Of a stretch of 64,000 bases of DNA, positions 34,571 to 46,900 are shown piece after piece (the first letter of the stretch is position 1; the number at the start of each line of letters is the position of its first letter). The stretch is from NCBI GenBank assembly GCA_963920705.1, contig OY987226.1, positions 24,385,136-24,449,135 on the forward strand, in the 5' to 3' direction. The position numbers and the translations under genes were made by a program. Under the pieces are notes generated by a model that saw only the letters and a list, made by a program, of their open reading frames with translations, was not told where the DNA came from and did no database searches. The stretch comes from Odiellus spinosus. Lineage: Eukaryota > Arthropoda > Arachnida > Opiliones > Phalangiidae.

Positions 34571-34619
34571 AACATGAGGTGGCCGTTCCTTACCCTTCAT
34601 CTTCATAGGTTGCGTCTGC

Positions 34620-37600
34620 GACCGAGAATGTTTATGGGCTATAGAGTCGCGTAACCTTGTTTTCCGAGTGACGCGATCTCTAAATCATAAAGTGGGAAAC
34701 TCCATGGACGAATTAAACTTTCGAGCGACCAATACAACGGAGCTAAAATTACTGCAATTTTGGGAGGTGCCAGTGACCTGATAACTCACCAATTCTGAGA
34801 CTGGTTTGGCGACGCCCAAATATACGGGCCGGTTCATGGTAGAAGTAAACACTTACCCTTACCCCTTTTAAGGTTGAGGTACATTTTTCTCTCACTCTAG
34901 AAGGGAAGACTGAATCCATTAAAAAGAGGGATTTGTATTGATATTATTATTAAAAATAAGATTTCTTTGCCTTAAATTCTGCACATTATTTGATTCAGGT
35001 TTTGCAATCGATCCCTCTAACAAATGATAAAATGATGACATTTTAACTAAACATTCTTCACATTTTTTAGGATTAATAAAAAATTTTATTCTAAAGTAGA
35101 CAAAAATAAAGTCGTTTCCAAAATACTTAAAATATACTAAAACACTTTCATTAAAAAAAAAAAGCGAAAAGAGTAGAAAATAGAACTACGTTTGTTCTTT
35201 GCAGTCGGTCAATTTGGAATATCGCGTCAGTGAAGTAGGCTAATTTTATCTTGGAGGAACTCCAGGATCAGTGGCCAACTGCTTCAGAGTTTAACCTGCG
35301 TTAGCGTTACCATATTCGTAATCTTGCGTGTATGGCAATGTGTCAGCCTCCCTTTTCCAACTATTTAAACAGTGCAATTTTAAAAGGGTTGGTCCCAGTT
35401 ATCAGTGGCGGCGGCAGGGGTAGGCTCGGTAAGCTATTTCTTATACGTGTAAATTTCAAAAAGGCCCCACTCAAAGTGGCTTAGAAAACAAACGAAAGGA
35501 GATTCAATATCCTCCCAAAAGGGGCCCTCTAATTACTGTCTAGTCTAAAAAGGTACGCTACGACGAAAATGGGGACCTCGAAAAGTTACTCACCAAAATC
35601 CCGTGTTAAGTATCACAATTGGTATATTAGGATAGAAGAACCTTCAAATTCAAATAAAAGTTGCCTCACTTGGTAGAATTATACCTTCGGATCAATTTTA
35701 AAGTAGGCCAATTTACGCGAAGGCAGTAGAAGGAGCCCCGCAAATTACTTCTCAACCGTGGCTATTAAATTATTCAAGTTAAATTTCTTAAATAACAACG
35801 ATGAAATTAATATCCTCACAAAAAAATAACAATAATAAAAAAATAAAAAAACACAAACATGGAATATATACAAATCGTACCAGTTTGAAGGTCTACGATA
35901 AATGCTGTTTCAAATTATAAACCAAAATAACGCGTTGGTCAGGAATTTTCCCACAGGAAAAAAACACTATCACGAATCACCACACTCTTGGAAGGTACTC
36001 TCGGTGGCATCATTTGCACTACATTCAGATCAGTGTAGTGGTTGAATATATTTCATTGGCGTCGGCCAATCGCGGGCTCTTTCACGTCGATTCTGGATTA
36101 CTCGGCATTATTTCATCACTTGTTTACCTAAGAAATATTTAAAATAATCAATGCTTTTTTAAACTAATTTAAAAAAGCAAGGTTGTGCCTGTTGTGAATA
36201 GATGGCTCCCTTTAATGAGGCATTTGGTAACACGCGTTAGAAGGGGGAATAAAACCGTTTTCTTTGCTAGCTAAACTGTCAAGTTGAGAGTAATGACCTC
36301 TTGGCAATAATTTTGTACAATTTATAAACTTTATGAGTTATCATAAAATAAGTAGTATCATTCAACAAACACAACAGTACCAAAACCAATTTTACACTAT
36401 GTAAAACATAAATGGCGGTTTTTCTGGTAATATACAAACAATTATTTTCCGAGATAATTTTGAGTATTATAATTTTGATTGTTTCTCCCTCCATTAGTGT
36501 TTATGTGATAAAACGCCCAGATAAAACAAGAGACCTATTATCTTACATTAAGGAAGCTTAAGCCTTGTCCTATATGGTAAGATACATAAAAACCATAATA
36601 TGTATCGAACTCCATACCAATAAAATACTCGTTACGCCCGCGGACGAATTGACGTAGATTCAGTTTCGAAGTTTAGTTGTCTACTACTAGGCCTTGGTAA
36701 AAACCAGCCATTATCCGCCAATGTTTTCTCCCCAGGGGTATGCTATATAGCCAACGTGTAAATTTCAAATCGGCTCTCAAAATCCACTTTAATGGGCCTT
36801 CAAAACAAACAAAAGGGGTCCTCCAAATCCTCTCAAAAGGGGACTCTAATTACTGTCGACCCGCAAAAATTTCAGCTATGACGTAAATGTAGCCTTAAAA
36901 TATTATCGGCCCCGGGTTTGAAACATCCTGGCGCCACCACTGACAGTTATGCTTGAACTTAAAAGAGCCAGCCTCTTTTGTACGGCGTTTATTTTTCTAG
37001 TCCAAAATACTTGAAATTCAAGATTAAAAACTACGATTTTGACCAACTACACCGATTGAGAGGAGTGAATGTTTAACAATTTAAAAATTGATTTTTGAGG
37101 GGTCTGTTTATTTCATTGCTTATTTGAAAGTTAAATAAAATGTACACATTCATCCCACTTTTTGTTTCCCCAAATTCCTAGTGCAACTGTGCTCACATGG
37201 CAACGCTGAATATTTGAGGGTCAGTGCTGACACCTTGTACTATCGTATATTCAATCTCAATTCGAGAACTATCAGACTTTGAACTGTCGTCAAAATTTGG
37301 CTTAATTCGGTCGAATGCGATTCGGCACAATGGGGATATGGCTAAGTGAATGTCAGATTAGAATAGTTATTGCGTCTGAGTTAGAATCTTCTAAAGATGG
37401 GTGACGCCGTCCGAAAGACGGGGATATCGGTGGAAAGACCCAGAATTCCATATAAAGGCTCTATCACTCTAAAGTCAGTTATTCGCAAAGCTGGCGCCAT
37501 CTACCAAAATGGGTAATCGGCCACAAATACATGATTTCATGGAATAATAAGCAAAGGAATAGAAATGAAGCGCCGAGCTCTAAGCGGGTATCTATGCCAA

Positions 37601-37785
37601 CTCCCACAAACGGGGGAAAGGGGTGGGTAGAAATTTTAGGGGGTCGCAGTAGGGTATAGAACATCACGTGATAAATCAACTACTATCGCGCCATCCAGAT
37701 TTTCAAAATAATTTTACGATCTGGAATTTGAAGGTTCGGAACGTACCAACGGCTGTCTTCAGTTTTAAATTTTAGTATTCAATAA
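34620..37785. other. Gene-poor stretch with a dispersed direct repeat
   Basis: No gene is supported. Segments at about 35404-35610 and 36725-36955 are diverged direct copies (shared CGTGTAAATTTCAAA, CAAAACAAACAAAAGG-like and CTCTAATTACTGTC blocks) and recall about 42815-42905. A GCGTTGCCA-type end complementary to the hAT-like MITE at 53 kb appears near 37199. Open frames here lack domains. Confidence 0.5.
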
Positions 37786-37787
37786 CA

Positions 37788-38012
37788 ATGGAAAATATTG
37801 TTTTTATCGTAATTGTAAAAACTACAGTAAATGTAATAAATCGTGCAATCGTGGAGTAAAATATTATCCAGTACCAAAACCAATTAAAAATCTTCAGAAG
37901 TGTTTGCTGTGGATAGAAGCAATCAATCGAAAAGATATATTAACACATTATGATATTAAATCAAATAATCATGTTTTGTGATAATTATGGTCACTGTGGA
38001 AACTATTTTTGA
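37788..38012 (+). pseudogene. THAP-type zinc-finger domain remnant
   Basis: A frame starting just after an ATG at 37788 reads GKYCFYRNCKNYSKC, then KYYPVPKPIKNLQKC, then LLWIEAINRKD, and after one frameshift CDNYGHCGNYF. The pattern C-x4-C, a Pro-containing segment, Trp plus 'AINRKD', and a late Cys near an aromatic end is that of a THAP domain (C2CH zinc finger, found in P-element-type transposases and host regulators). The final His is not clearly preserved, and at least two single-base shifts break the frame (after the ATG and near 37979). It is probably a decayed transposon-derived or host THAP gene; only the domain part is visible. Confidence 0.5.
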
Positions 38013-38019
38013 ACATTTT

Positions 38020-39740
38020 AGTTTTGGGGTTTTTTGTGTGTAAAATATCTCTTTTTCTAAAATAAGCGCGCGAAAACTGAAGATCCAGGTGCGCTTAGCG
38101 GGACATAGTTTGGGGTTTCATAGAGCCACGTGGGATGAGGGGTTTAAGAGTGACGTCAAACCCGTTTCTACCCCCTTTCTTGGACCACGTTTTTCACTAT
38201 TCAAGAAACTATTGAAAAGAAATTCTTCGGGTACGCGCGAAAAAAAAAAAATCTAATATTGTTTCCCTCTATGGTAAGAGGGCGACAAATGATGTGTCTC
38301 AAAGTACGTCACAAATATTTTACCCCAGTTCCCCTTTTTGTTTCCCCCCCCTAACACTCCCGTCTGTGGGTGGTGAGCCTCTCGGATAGGGTCGGTATTG
38401 CGTTCCCATTTCTATTCCTGTGCTTTTTATTCCATGATGATTTCAAGGCTTAAGAGATTTTAAATTCGCACCTTTTTCACATTTTACGTTTTTATAAACC
38501 AAATACGCACGCGTCACACACATAACCTCCAGTCTCGAGGTGGAAAGAGCTGGTACTGTCAAAGCCACGTATTATCCCGGACTCAGAGATGGCGTTACTA
38601 TCAACCAGCGGTTTGTCGATGACATAAAGGATATGGGCTGAGACGTATAAATCTATAATGCAGCGTTGTAAGATCTCTGATTGTAATTAGAGCTCGGAAT
38701 CGGATAACCCTTATCTTCATTTACAAATATATACATATATATTTTTTCAGATATTTAATTTTCGTGACTAAAAAATGCAATTTCTAAATTCAAACAATAG
38801 TTAAATGGCTATTATTTTTCCGAAGATAAATATTTGATGCTTTACACATAAATATTAATAAGTTATTCGTATTGAAAAAAAAGACATCGGATAAGAAAAT
38901 TCTCATTCCTTAAAATTTGTGTAAAATAATTTTTACATAATTTCAAATTCATTTGCTATATTTAGGCTGTATTTATTATATTTGGCGAATATTGTTCAGT
39001 AAATATATCCAATTAATAAACGTTATACGAAACTTTGAGCTCCTATTGTAATTCGTCCATGCAGCTAGTAGAACCAAAGAAAAGCTCGATCAGAATTTTA
39101 ACGAGTATAATGAAATTATAAAGCGATTTGGGGTGATTCACAACACGCTCATTAGTAAAAAAAAAAGAACAGTTTGCGGTATTTTTTCGGTTGGGAGCTT
39201 CGGGAGAAGTAAATTTATTTACGCCCCGTAGCTTTATTCTATCGTTATAGCCGCGCAAAAAGGTCGTATCAATAAAATGGAGTTTCGCTAGAAAGATCTA
39301 AAAATTGAACAAAAGGGACCAGCCCTTTTTATTCTCGAGTGTATAGGTGTAAACGCAAATCCTTGCCAAGTTCCATAAATAACTAATACCCAAAAGCCTT
39401 ACATACTGTATGTATGACAATGGCTCACCTGCCAGACAGATAATACCATCAGTCTAGCTTGGAGACTTTGACGCGAAACAACATAAACTCGGGGGCTCTC
39501 GATATTTTAGACTGTTGGGATTTCAGTACGCCGCGTATTTTAATTTATCCCTTGAACCATTAAAACCAGATGATATTATATTTTTCGCAAAAACAGATTT
39601 CTTGATAGACGGCTATAGGTAACTATGCTTTTTTTGTTCTTGCTCAATAAATGATTTAAATAATTAAAGTTCCGATTTGTTTCGTAAATTCCCGCTTTAT
39701 TCTACTGTTAAAAATATATCTTGTTCAAGCAATTTGATTG
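38020..39740. other. Non-coding stretch with repeat fragments
   Basis: At about 38690-38780 the GAGCTCGGAATCGGATAACC repeat family occurs (also 580-690 and 50235-50745). Otherwise no gene or regular repeat was recognised. Confidence 0.45.
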
Positions 39741-39754
39741 AAGCATAAAAATTC

Positions 39755-39990
39755 AGGGAATATCATAATATTTTGCAAAAATCAGTAAAATTCACAATAT
39801 TTTGCAAAAAAACGGGGAAATTCGTAATATTTTGTGAAAATCTGGGAAATTCATATTATTTGCAAAATCAGGGAAATTCCTATTATATTGCAAAAATCAG
39901 GGAATTCATAATATTTTGCAAAAATCAGGGAAATTAATACTTTGCAAAAATCAGGGAAATTAATAACATTTTGAAAAAAAATCAGGGAAA
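39755..39990. repeat. About 29-bp tandem repeat (TTTTGCAAAAATCAGGGAAA)
   Basis: Eight to nine imperfect units combining ATAATATTTTGCAAAAATCAG and GGAAATTC, with length variation between units. Confidence 0.8.
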
Positions 39991-41180
39991 TTTTATTGGC
40001 AGATTTGCTTTGCGTTTTTTGGTTTACTTTTAGTTTTTGGTAACGTATTCGGGAAATACCTCTGAATTGTGCAAAAATATCAGAAACGCTTCAGATTTTG
40101 GCATTCAATTAAAAGATGAATACCCCCAATTGGTTTCACAAAATATTCGCGACATGCGCGGTTGTGTGCAAGATTGTCCGCGTGCAAATAATCCAGAACG
40201 AGATTAAGCGAGATTCGAAGATTTTACATCAATCAGTACGAGTTGCTTGGATTTTATCAAGCAAACGGCGAGAGGTTTTTTGATTAATCAGAGGTTCTTC
40301 TTTTCATTGAAAGACCAAATCAGTAGGTTATCGATGTTTTGTATAGTTCAGAGACACTTCCTGTTGAAAGTTCCTGAAGGTTTTCCTACCCAAGCACGTC
40401 TTATTTCTAGAAGCAGAATCTATAAAACATCAAATCATTTTTCTCCCTTCATCTCGCACTCCTTTTAAAACACAGTAAAATATTTTCCCCTAAATTTTTC
40501 TTTTCGTGACGTTCGTCGACAATTCCTTGGATCGTGAAGTTGTAGCGCTAAGTAAAATAAAACCAACTCTGGGTATCACTTCCCAACCAAGAAAGGTTTG
40601 GGTTTGACTTTGAAACGATCATAAAATGAATATTTCCCAGCCTTGGAACCACCCAAAAAATAGTTCACGCGCATTCGTATTTGTTTCGTATTTTCCGAGA
40701 ATGGGCTGCTCATCCCTCACGCCTAACCCTTCGACCACCCGCAGGCTAGGCGAAAAATTCATTGATAGTACTTTCCAACACGCGCTTTGGTATTCCCAAT
40801 ATATCACTAAACCAGAGGTATCCAGACAGTCTGGATAAACGAGGAGTGATGGTACCCGCTTAAAAAATGTAATTCTTACCTGCCCACGCCAACGCCAACG
40901 CCAACGCCGCAGTGAATACAGTACCTAGACTCCACTAGGGTTGGGTCTAGCTAAAAGTATACAAAATTTCAAAACTCCCGAAACTAAATCCAATGGGTTT
41001 AGCGCGAACGGCTGGACCAGGCCTACCAGCCAAAACCGTGTCGTCAAGTTACTACCATAACAATGACCTCACGGGTTTTTCTTCTATTATGAACATGCCA
41101 ATTAAATATTAACTATATTTCCCCAAATTTTGCTTAATTTCTATTTGATTTTCCTGAGAAATTCAGTGTTATTATTACTC
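39991..41180. other. No gene before the Cys-rich ORF; one dispersed repeat
   Basis: About 40705-40790 carries CTCATCCCTCACGCCTAACC and GACCACCCGCAGGCTAG, inverted relative to about 23570-23650. A short (CCAACG)-type tandem occurs near 40888-40910. Confidence 0.5.
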
Positions 41181-41240
41181 ATTAATAATGACTTCTTATC
41201 TGTTTTAGATCAAGCGAAACGGAAACTTTCGATTTACAAT

Positions 41241-41501
41241 ATGAACGAGGAACATATTCCGTGTAAAAACTGCGCACGGCACAATTGTCAAATTTGTAAA
41301 ATGATAGCGTCAGCGGCTTCACCGCAACCTCAAAGAATTCCGGACAACTGCACGGTTTGCTATCAGCAAACTTGTAAAATATGCACAACGTTTCAATGTA
41401 GAATATGCACGGAAGAAGGCTGCAAAACGTGCCTTCAAAGTTGCAACGTTTGTTTAATAAATAAATGTGGAACGTGCGTCAACTGTTCCAAAAAACTTTA
41501 A
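41241..41501 (+). CDS. Small Cys-rich protein (86 aa), unknown function
   Basis: The ATG at 41241 opens an 86-residue protein with about 20 Cys, mostly in CxxC or CxxxxCxxC patterns: PCKNCARHNCQIC near the start, then NCTVCYQQTCKIC, FQCRICTEEGCKTC, SCNVCLINKCGTCVNC, ending SKKL. No signal peptide or membrane segment, so a cytosolic or nuclear metal-binding role is plausible but unproven. It does not match a zinc-finger class I can name. A pyrimidine-rich TTATCTGTTTTAG just upstream (41198-41210) looks like a splice acceptor, so the first exon (or a 5' UTR exon) may lie upstream; the frame is also open upstream of the ATG. A 27-bp minisatellite begins about 100 bp after the stop. It could be a real small gene or the last exon of a larger one. 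Confidence 0.55.
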   Translation: MNEEHIPCKNCARHNCQICKMIASAASPQPQRIPDNCTVCYQQTCKICTTFQCRICTEEGCKTCLQSCNVCLINKCGTCVNCSKKL

Positions 41502-41609
41502 CGCGCGGTTCTAGTAAAAAAATATGGTTAAAAGTGAATATGACTTACAAAAGATGAAATTACTTTTCACTCTTTTCTCTCGAAAAGAGTTTGTCTATAT
41601 TTTGTAAAG

Positions 41610-42545
41610 AAATATGGTTTATAGAATTTTGTTAAGAAATATCATTTATAGAATTTTGTAAAGAAATATGATTTATAGAATTTTGTAAAGAAATATGGTT
41701 TATAGAATTTTGTAAAGAAATATGGTTTATAGAATTTTGTAAAGAAATATGGTTTATAGAATTTTGTAAAGAAATATGGTTTATAGAATTTTGCAAAGAA
41801 ATATGATTTATAAAATTTTGTAAAGAAATATGGTTTATAGAATTTTGTAAAGAAATATGATTTATAAAATTTTGTAAAGAAATATGGTTTATAGAATTTT
41901 GTAAAGAAATATGATTTATAGAATTTTGTAAAGAAATATGATTTATAGAATTTTGTAAAGAAATACGATTTATAGAATTTTGTAAAGAAATATGATTTAT
42001 AGAATTTTGTAAAGAAATATGATTTATAGAATTTTGTAAAGAAATATGATTTATAGAATTTTGTAAAGAAATATGGTTTATAGAATTTTGTAAAGAAATA
42101 TGGTTTATAGAATTTTGCAAAGAAATATGATTTATAAAAATTTTTAAAGAAATATGGTTTATAGAATTTTGTAAAGAAATATGATTTATAGAATTTTGTA
42201 AAGAAATATGATTTATAGAATTTTGTAAAGAAATATGATTTATAGAATTTTGTAAAGAAATACGATTTATAGAATTTTGTAAAGAAATATGATTTATAGA
42301 ATTTTGTAAAGAAATGATTTATAGAATTTTGTAAAGAAATATGATTTATAGAATTTTGTAAAGAAATATGATTTATAGAATTTTGTAAAGAAATATGATT
42401 TATAGAATTTTGTAAAGAAATTTGATTTATAGAATTTTGTAAAGAAATATGATTTATAGAATTTTGTAAAGAAACATTATTTATAGAATTTTGGAAAGAA
42501 ATATGATTTATCGAATTTTGGAAAGAAATATGATTTATAGAATTT
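41610..42545. repeat. 27-bp minisatellite, about 34 copies
   Basis: Units of AAATATGATTTATAGAATTTTGTAAAG with ATGG/ATGA variants. Because 27 is a multiple of three, the minus strand stays open for 162 codons repeating QNSINHISL. This is a by-product and not counted as a gene. Confidence 0.95.
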
Positions 42546-43013
42546 ATTTTTTACTATCATTTAGGAAAAGAGAAAAGTTTCAATGACTTAATTTTTACAC
42601 AAAAAGAGGCTGCTACGCATCCTTAAAAAAGGACAATTTTGCGTCCCCTGGGTCTAAACACGCAAAGGCAAACAAATTAAAATTTGTTAGAGAATTTGCA
42701 AATTAATATTTTTGAAATTATAGTTTATTATGCAAATATTTTCATATTATTAAAAAATTTTACTTTGGTATTTTCGACCTTGTTTTTAATCATTAAGGTG
42801 GAAATTACTCAGTGGTGGCAGCAGAATTATTTCCTAATTACAGACCCCTTTTCGTTGTAGTTTGCTCGATTTTTTTTCGAGTCCCCTTGATATTTACACG
42901 TATGCTAAATGCATTTAAACATTTTATCTAAACTACATTTAAATCTCATTTTAAAACAATGCCTTGTCAGACCTAGCCCCTATCGGCATTAAACAGGATG
43001 AAATTAATATATC
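42546..43013. other. Non-coding, with a foldback-family fragment
   Basis: About 42595-42640 carries ACACAAAAAGAGGCTGCTACGC and a following AAAAAAGGA, a degraded end of the TACAAAAAAGAGG family. About 42815-42905 resembles the repeat near 35404 and 36725. Confidence 0.5.
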
Positions 43014-43020
43014 TTACCTA

Positions 43021-43313
43021 GAAGCCGATGAAACCCTCCTTTGAAGTCTAATACTCCCCGGTCTTGTCTACCCCTCTATGTATGGGTTAGTTTCAAAAAG
43101 CGCGATTCGTACGCCTCCTAACGGTAGATATTTTCGGAGCGGGAGTTCGTCGAGCGAATATCTCTAGCAGCCTTGGAGTTCGTCAAAAAACGTCGTCGTT
43201 TGTGGAGAGAGAGAATTTCCAATCTCGTAAAATTGGTAATTTTACCCATACAGAGAGGAACGCTATATGGAACATTAGAGTAGTAGACTTCAAAGGAGGG
43301 TTTCATCGGCTTC
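43021..43313. mobile_element. Foldback MITE (293 bp)
   Basis: The left arm begins GAAGCCGATGAAACCCTCCT and TTGAAGTCT; the right arm is its complement. A further inner match around TATGTATGGGT occurs. ATCTTAC occurs just outside both ends (about 43010-43016 and 43316-43322), a possible target duplication offset by a few bases. Confidence 0.75.
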
Positions 43314-43319
43314 TGATCT

Positions 43320-43860
43320 TACATAAGGTTGATGTGTCGAAATAGCCTGGATATTCAAATATAATGTAGATAGAGATAAAGTTTCCACACATTTTCAAGA
43401 GTAGTAATCTTAGAGACAGTGGTTGAACAACACATACTATATTACCCATGAGTTCCCTCAAATTAGTTTAGAGGACAAAAAGGTGTGACATCCAACAAAA
43501 AACCAAAAAACAGCAAGGTCCTTTTTAAACAAAAACGTTACGTCCTGCTACTACTCTAGCCTATAAAGGTCGTCAAATCTAATTATGACTAAGATCCTCA
43601 CGTAATTCATAAACGTCGTGAAATCAAATTATGGCCAAGGTCTTTACAGCCCATAAATGTCTTGAAATCAATTCATGGGCAAGTTCTAGATATGTTTCCG
43701 CATAATCGTCGATAAATCAAATTAGCCCTGTATATCACATCACTTGCCATCCAATACGCTACACCTTGCGCGGCCTAAATTTTATACCAAGTTTAGCTCT
43801 CAATTTTAATTTAATTCAATCTCATTAAATAAAATTGAGAGCTAAACTCGGTAAAAAACT
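43320..43860. other. No feature seen
   Basis: Non-coding. There is a short inverted pair around 43780-43860 (ACCAAGTTTAGCTCTCAATTTTA facing AAATTGAGAGCTAAACTCGGT). Confidence 0.45.
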
Positions 43861-45250
43861 TTCATCTCCGACTCGAGTCGGGTTTTTCAATAAAAACTGG
43901 GTTTTAAAAACCAAAAGAGTACCAAAGAGATATGTCACGTGATCAGGCCAGAGTGTTAGTGAACTTAGTGACAAAGATTTGAAAGAAGTAGTTATGGACA
44001 TCGAATATACGAGTGACGACTAGCGAGTTTTTCTGATCTCGGTTTTTTATAAACTAGGAGTTCAACTAAAGTATAAAGTTGTAACTGTACTGTTCTATTC
44101 GACGTTTTAAATAGTTTTTTCATTAATAAAAGGTTGTAAAAACATTTAAAATTTTTGATTTGAAAAATATTTAATAGAAACCCGTACCCGACATGACTAA
44201 AATCGCACCCCGTACGATCTCTAGTGTGCTCCAGAAATGAAGTCAACGATTCTACTATATCTTTAACATTGTCGAATCGACATTCCCTCACTATTTTTTT
44301 GTGTTTAATATTATTTCTCCAATGAAACGTTTGGGTTATTCATTGAGCACGATTTGAAGCTAGATGTCTGATGAATAAAATACCCAAAAATTATTTAGAA
44401 CAATAATAATACTCGCGATGCACGTGGCCCACGATTGGCCGTGGCTCTGTTTTTCGTTCAATGTTGATCATTATTATATCTAGGTTAAATATTCGACTTA
44501 TTGGATGAGGAGGCCAAAATATTATCTCGAACACGAGCTCCTAAAATACAAAATGGGTCTAAGGTCAGAAACTACTATATCTTTAACATTGTCGAATCGA
44601 CATTCCCTCACTATTTTTTTGTGTTTAATATTATTTCTCCAATGAAACGTTTGGGTTATTCATTGAGCACGATTTGAAGCTAGCTGTCTGATGAATAAAA
44701 TACCCAAAAATTATTTAGAACAATAATAATACTCGCGATGCACGTGGCCCACGATTGGCCGTGGCTCTGTTTTTCGTTCAATGTTGATCATTATTATATC
44801 TAGGTTAAATATTCGACTTATTGGATGAGGGGGCCAAAATATTATCTCGAACACGAGCTCCTAAAATACAAAATGGGTCTAAGGTCAGAAACTCGGTATG
44901 ACGGACGAAAGGTTATTGATCTCGAAGTTAAACACCACCTAACAATTTAATGTCTAAATTTGTCAATATTTCGTAGTTAAGGTAACAAGCTGGCATGTAG
45001 GACTACGATAATTACGCAATACAAGGACCTGTTTTCGTGACAGAAGTTCTTAAATAAAGCCTCGGCGAAGATAATAAACCACATAGGCATACTCTAGTCT
45101 GAGTGGTTGCCGGGACAAATACAAACATTTAAAATTAACATACAAACTAATAATTTCAATTAAAAATTAAAACAAAAGATGATTAGTGAACCGAAAATTA
45201 ATTAAATTATATTAAACTGCGAAGATTGAAGCAGACAACTGACCCAATTA
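43861..45250. repeat. Segment X of the tandem segmental duplication, copy 1
   Basis: This non-coding segment recurs downstream of secreted-protein gene copy 2 (about 55125-56280). Shared stretches include CACGTGATCAGGCCAGAGTGTT-like sequence, GAAGTCAACGATTCT and TTTTTCGTTCAATGTTGATC. No gene is recognised. Its position shows that the duplicated unit comprises gene plus X. Confidence 0.75.
44252..44893. repeat. 320-bp tandem duplication within segment X
   Basis: CTACTATATCTTTAACATTG starts at 44252 and again at 44572. The two 320-bp copies are almost identical (one visible change, AGATGTCTG versus AGCTGTCTG), so the duplication is recent. The 55-kb copy of X has only one unit. Confidence 0.85.
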
Positions 45251-45514
45251 TATTAAACATCGAAATTGGTTGATTTTGTATTTCGTGACATGTTCCCTTA
45301 TTACAGCAGGCATCTTGTTCCAAGTTCAATCTCTTCGGATGAAGAAAGACCGACTTCATCTCGGCCTGTTTCTATCGAAAAATCTAGTTAGCACGTGGGT
45401 CTCATCAAGTATATGGATGAACAAAATCTAGATGGTTCATATGCACCAAGACCAACACGCTGGTGCCATAAAGATAGAGAACACGGTCTCAAGAGAGAAC
45501 ACATCTTTCGCTTA

Positions 45515-46900
45515 GGTATAGGGGTAGCTTTGCGGTAAGTATAGGGGTAGCTTCGCGGTAAGTATAGGGGTAGCTTCGCGGTAAGTATAGGGGTAGCTTC
45601 GCGGTAAGTATAGGGGTAGCTTCGCGGTAAGTATAGGGGTAGCTTCGCGGTAAGTATAGGGGTAGCTTCGCGGTAAGTATAGGGGTAGCTTCGCGGTAAG
45701 TATAGGGGTAGCTTCGCGGTAAGTATAGGGGTAGCTTCGCGGTAAGTATAGGGGTAGCTTCGCGGTAAGTATAGGGGTAGCTTCGCGGTAAGTATAGGGG
45801 TAGCTTCGCGGTAAGTATAGGGGTAGCTTCGCGGTAAGTATAGGGGTAGCTTCGCGGTAAGTATAGGGATAGCTTTGAGGTATATATAGGGGTAATTCTG
45901 AGGTAATAGGGGTAGCTTTGCGGTAAGTATAGGGGTAATTCTGAGGTAGGTATAGGGGTAATTTTGAAGTTGGTATAGGGGTAATTTTGAAGTAGGTATA
46001 GGGGTAATTTTAAGGTAGGTATAGAGGTATGTTTGAGGTAGGTATAGAGGTATGTTTGAGGTAGGTATAGAGGTATGTTTGAGGTAGGTATAGAGGTATG
46101 TTTGAGGTAGGTATAGAGGTATGTTTGAGGTAGGTATAGAGGTATGTTTGAGGTAGGTATAGAGGTATGTTTGAGGTAGGTATAGAGGTATGTTTGAGGT
46201 AGGTATAGAGGTATGTTTGAGGTAGGTATAGAGGTATGTTTGAGGTAGGTATAGAGGTATGTTTGAGGTAGGTATAGAGGTATGTTTGAGGTAGGTATAG
46301 AGGTATGTTTGAGGTAGGTATAGAGGTATGTTTGAGGTAGGTATAGAGGTATGTTTGAGGTAGGTATAGGGCAATTTTGAGGTAGGTATAGGGCAATTTT
46401 GAGGTAGGTATAGGGTAATTTTGAGGTAGGTATAGGGTAATTTTGAGGTAGGTATAGGGGTAATTTTAAGGTAGATATAGGGGTAATTTTAAGGTAGATA
46501 TAGGGATAATTTTAAGGTAGATATAGGGATAATTTTAAGGTAGATATAGGGATAATTTTAAGGTAGATATAGGGATAATTTTAAGGTAGATATATCGATA
46601 ATTTTAAGGTAGATATAGGGATAATTTTAAGGTAGATATAGGGATAATTTTAAGGTAGATATATGGGTAATTTTAAGGTAGATATAGGGGTAATTTTAAG
46701 GTAGATATAGGGGTAATTTTAAGGTAGATATAGGGGTCATTTTAAGGTAGATATAGGGGTAATTTTAAGGTAGATATAGGTATAATTTTAAGGTAGGTAT
46801 AGGGGTAATTTTAAGGTAGGTATAGGGGTAATTTTAAGGTAGGTATAGGGGTAATTTTAAGGTAGGTATAGGGGTGATTTTGAGGCAGGTATATATGGTT
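45515..46900. repeat. 23-bp minisatellite, about 60 copies in three types
   Basis: About 15 units TAAGTATAGGGGTAGCTTCGCGG, then about 16 units GAGGTAGGTATAGAGGTATGTTT, then about 20 units AAGGTAGATATAGGGGTAATTTT, all 23 bp. Two minus-strand frames run open across it for 328 and 128 codons because the period in protein is 23 residues; they are not genes. A degenerate relic lies before gene copy 3 at about 56605-56720. Confidence 0.95.

Larger units (their letters stand above)
32682..34607. mobile_element. Outer foldback element with a 10-bp target duplication, host of the nested insertion
   Basis: The left end contains GAAGATGAAGGGTAAGGAAC and GGCCA, and the right end is its complement. GGTTGCGTCT lies directly outside both ends (32672-32681 and 34608-34617). 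The element was entered by the ankyrin-carrying composite at 32782-33919. Its right part (about 34140-34400) matches a repeat at about 5706-6014. A 9-10-bp duplication would fit Mutator-like transposition, but no transposase is present, so the class is open. Confidence 0.65.

Noticed and set aside
41632-42120. 162-codon minus-strand frame repeating QNSINHISL
   Set aside because: Product of a 27-bp minisatellite whose period is divisible by three.
45388-46374. 328-codon and overlapping 128-codon minus-strand open frames (repeating YLYTYLKHTSIPTSNIPL)
   Set aside because: They run across the 23-bp minisatellite; the 23-residue periodicity follows from the DNA period. No promoter or domain.
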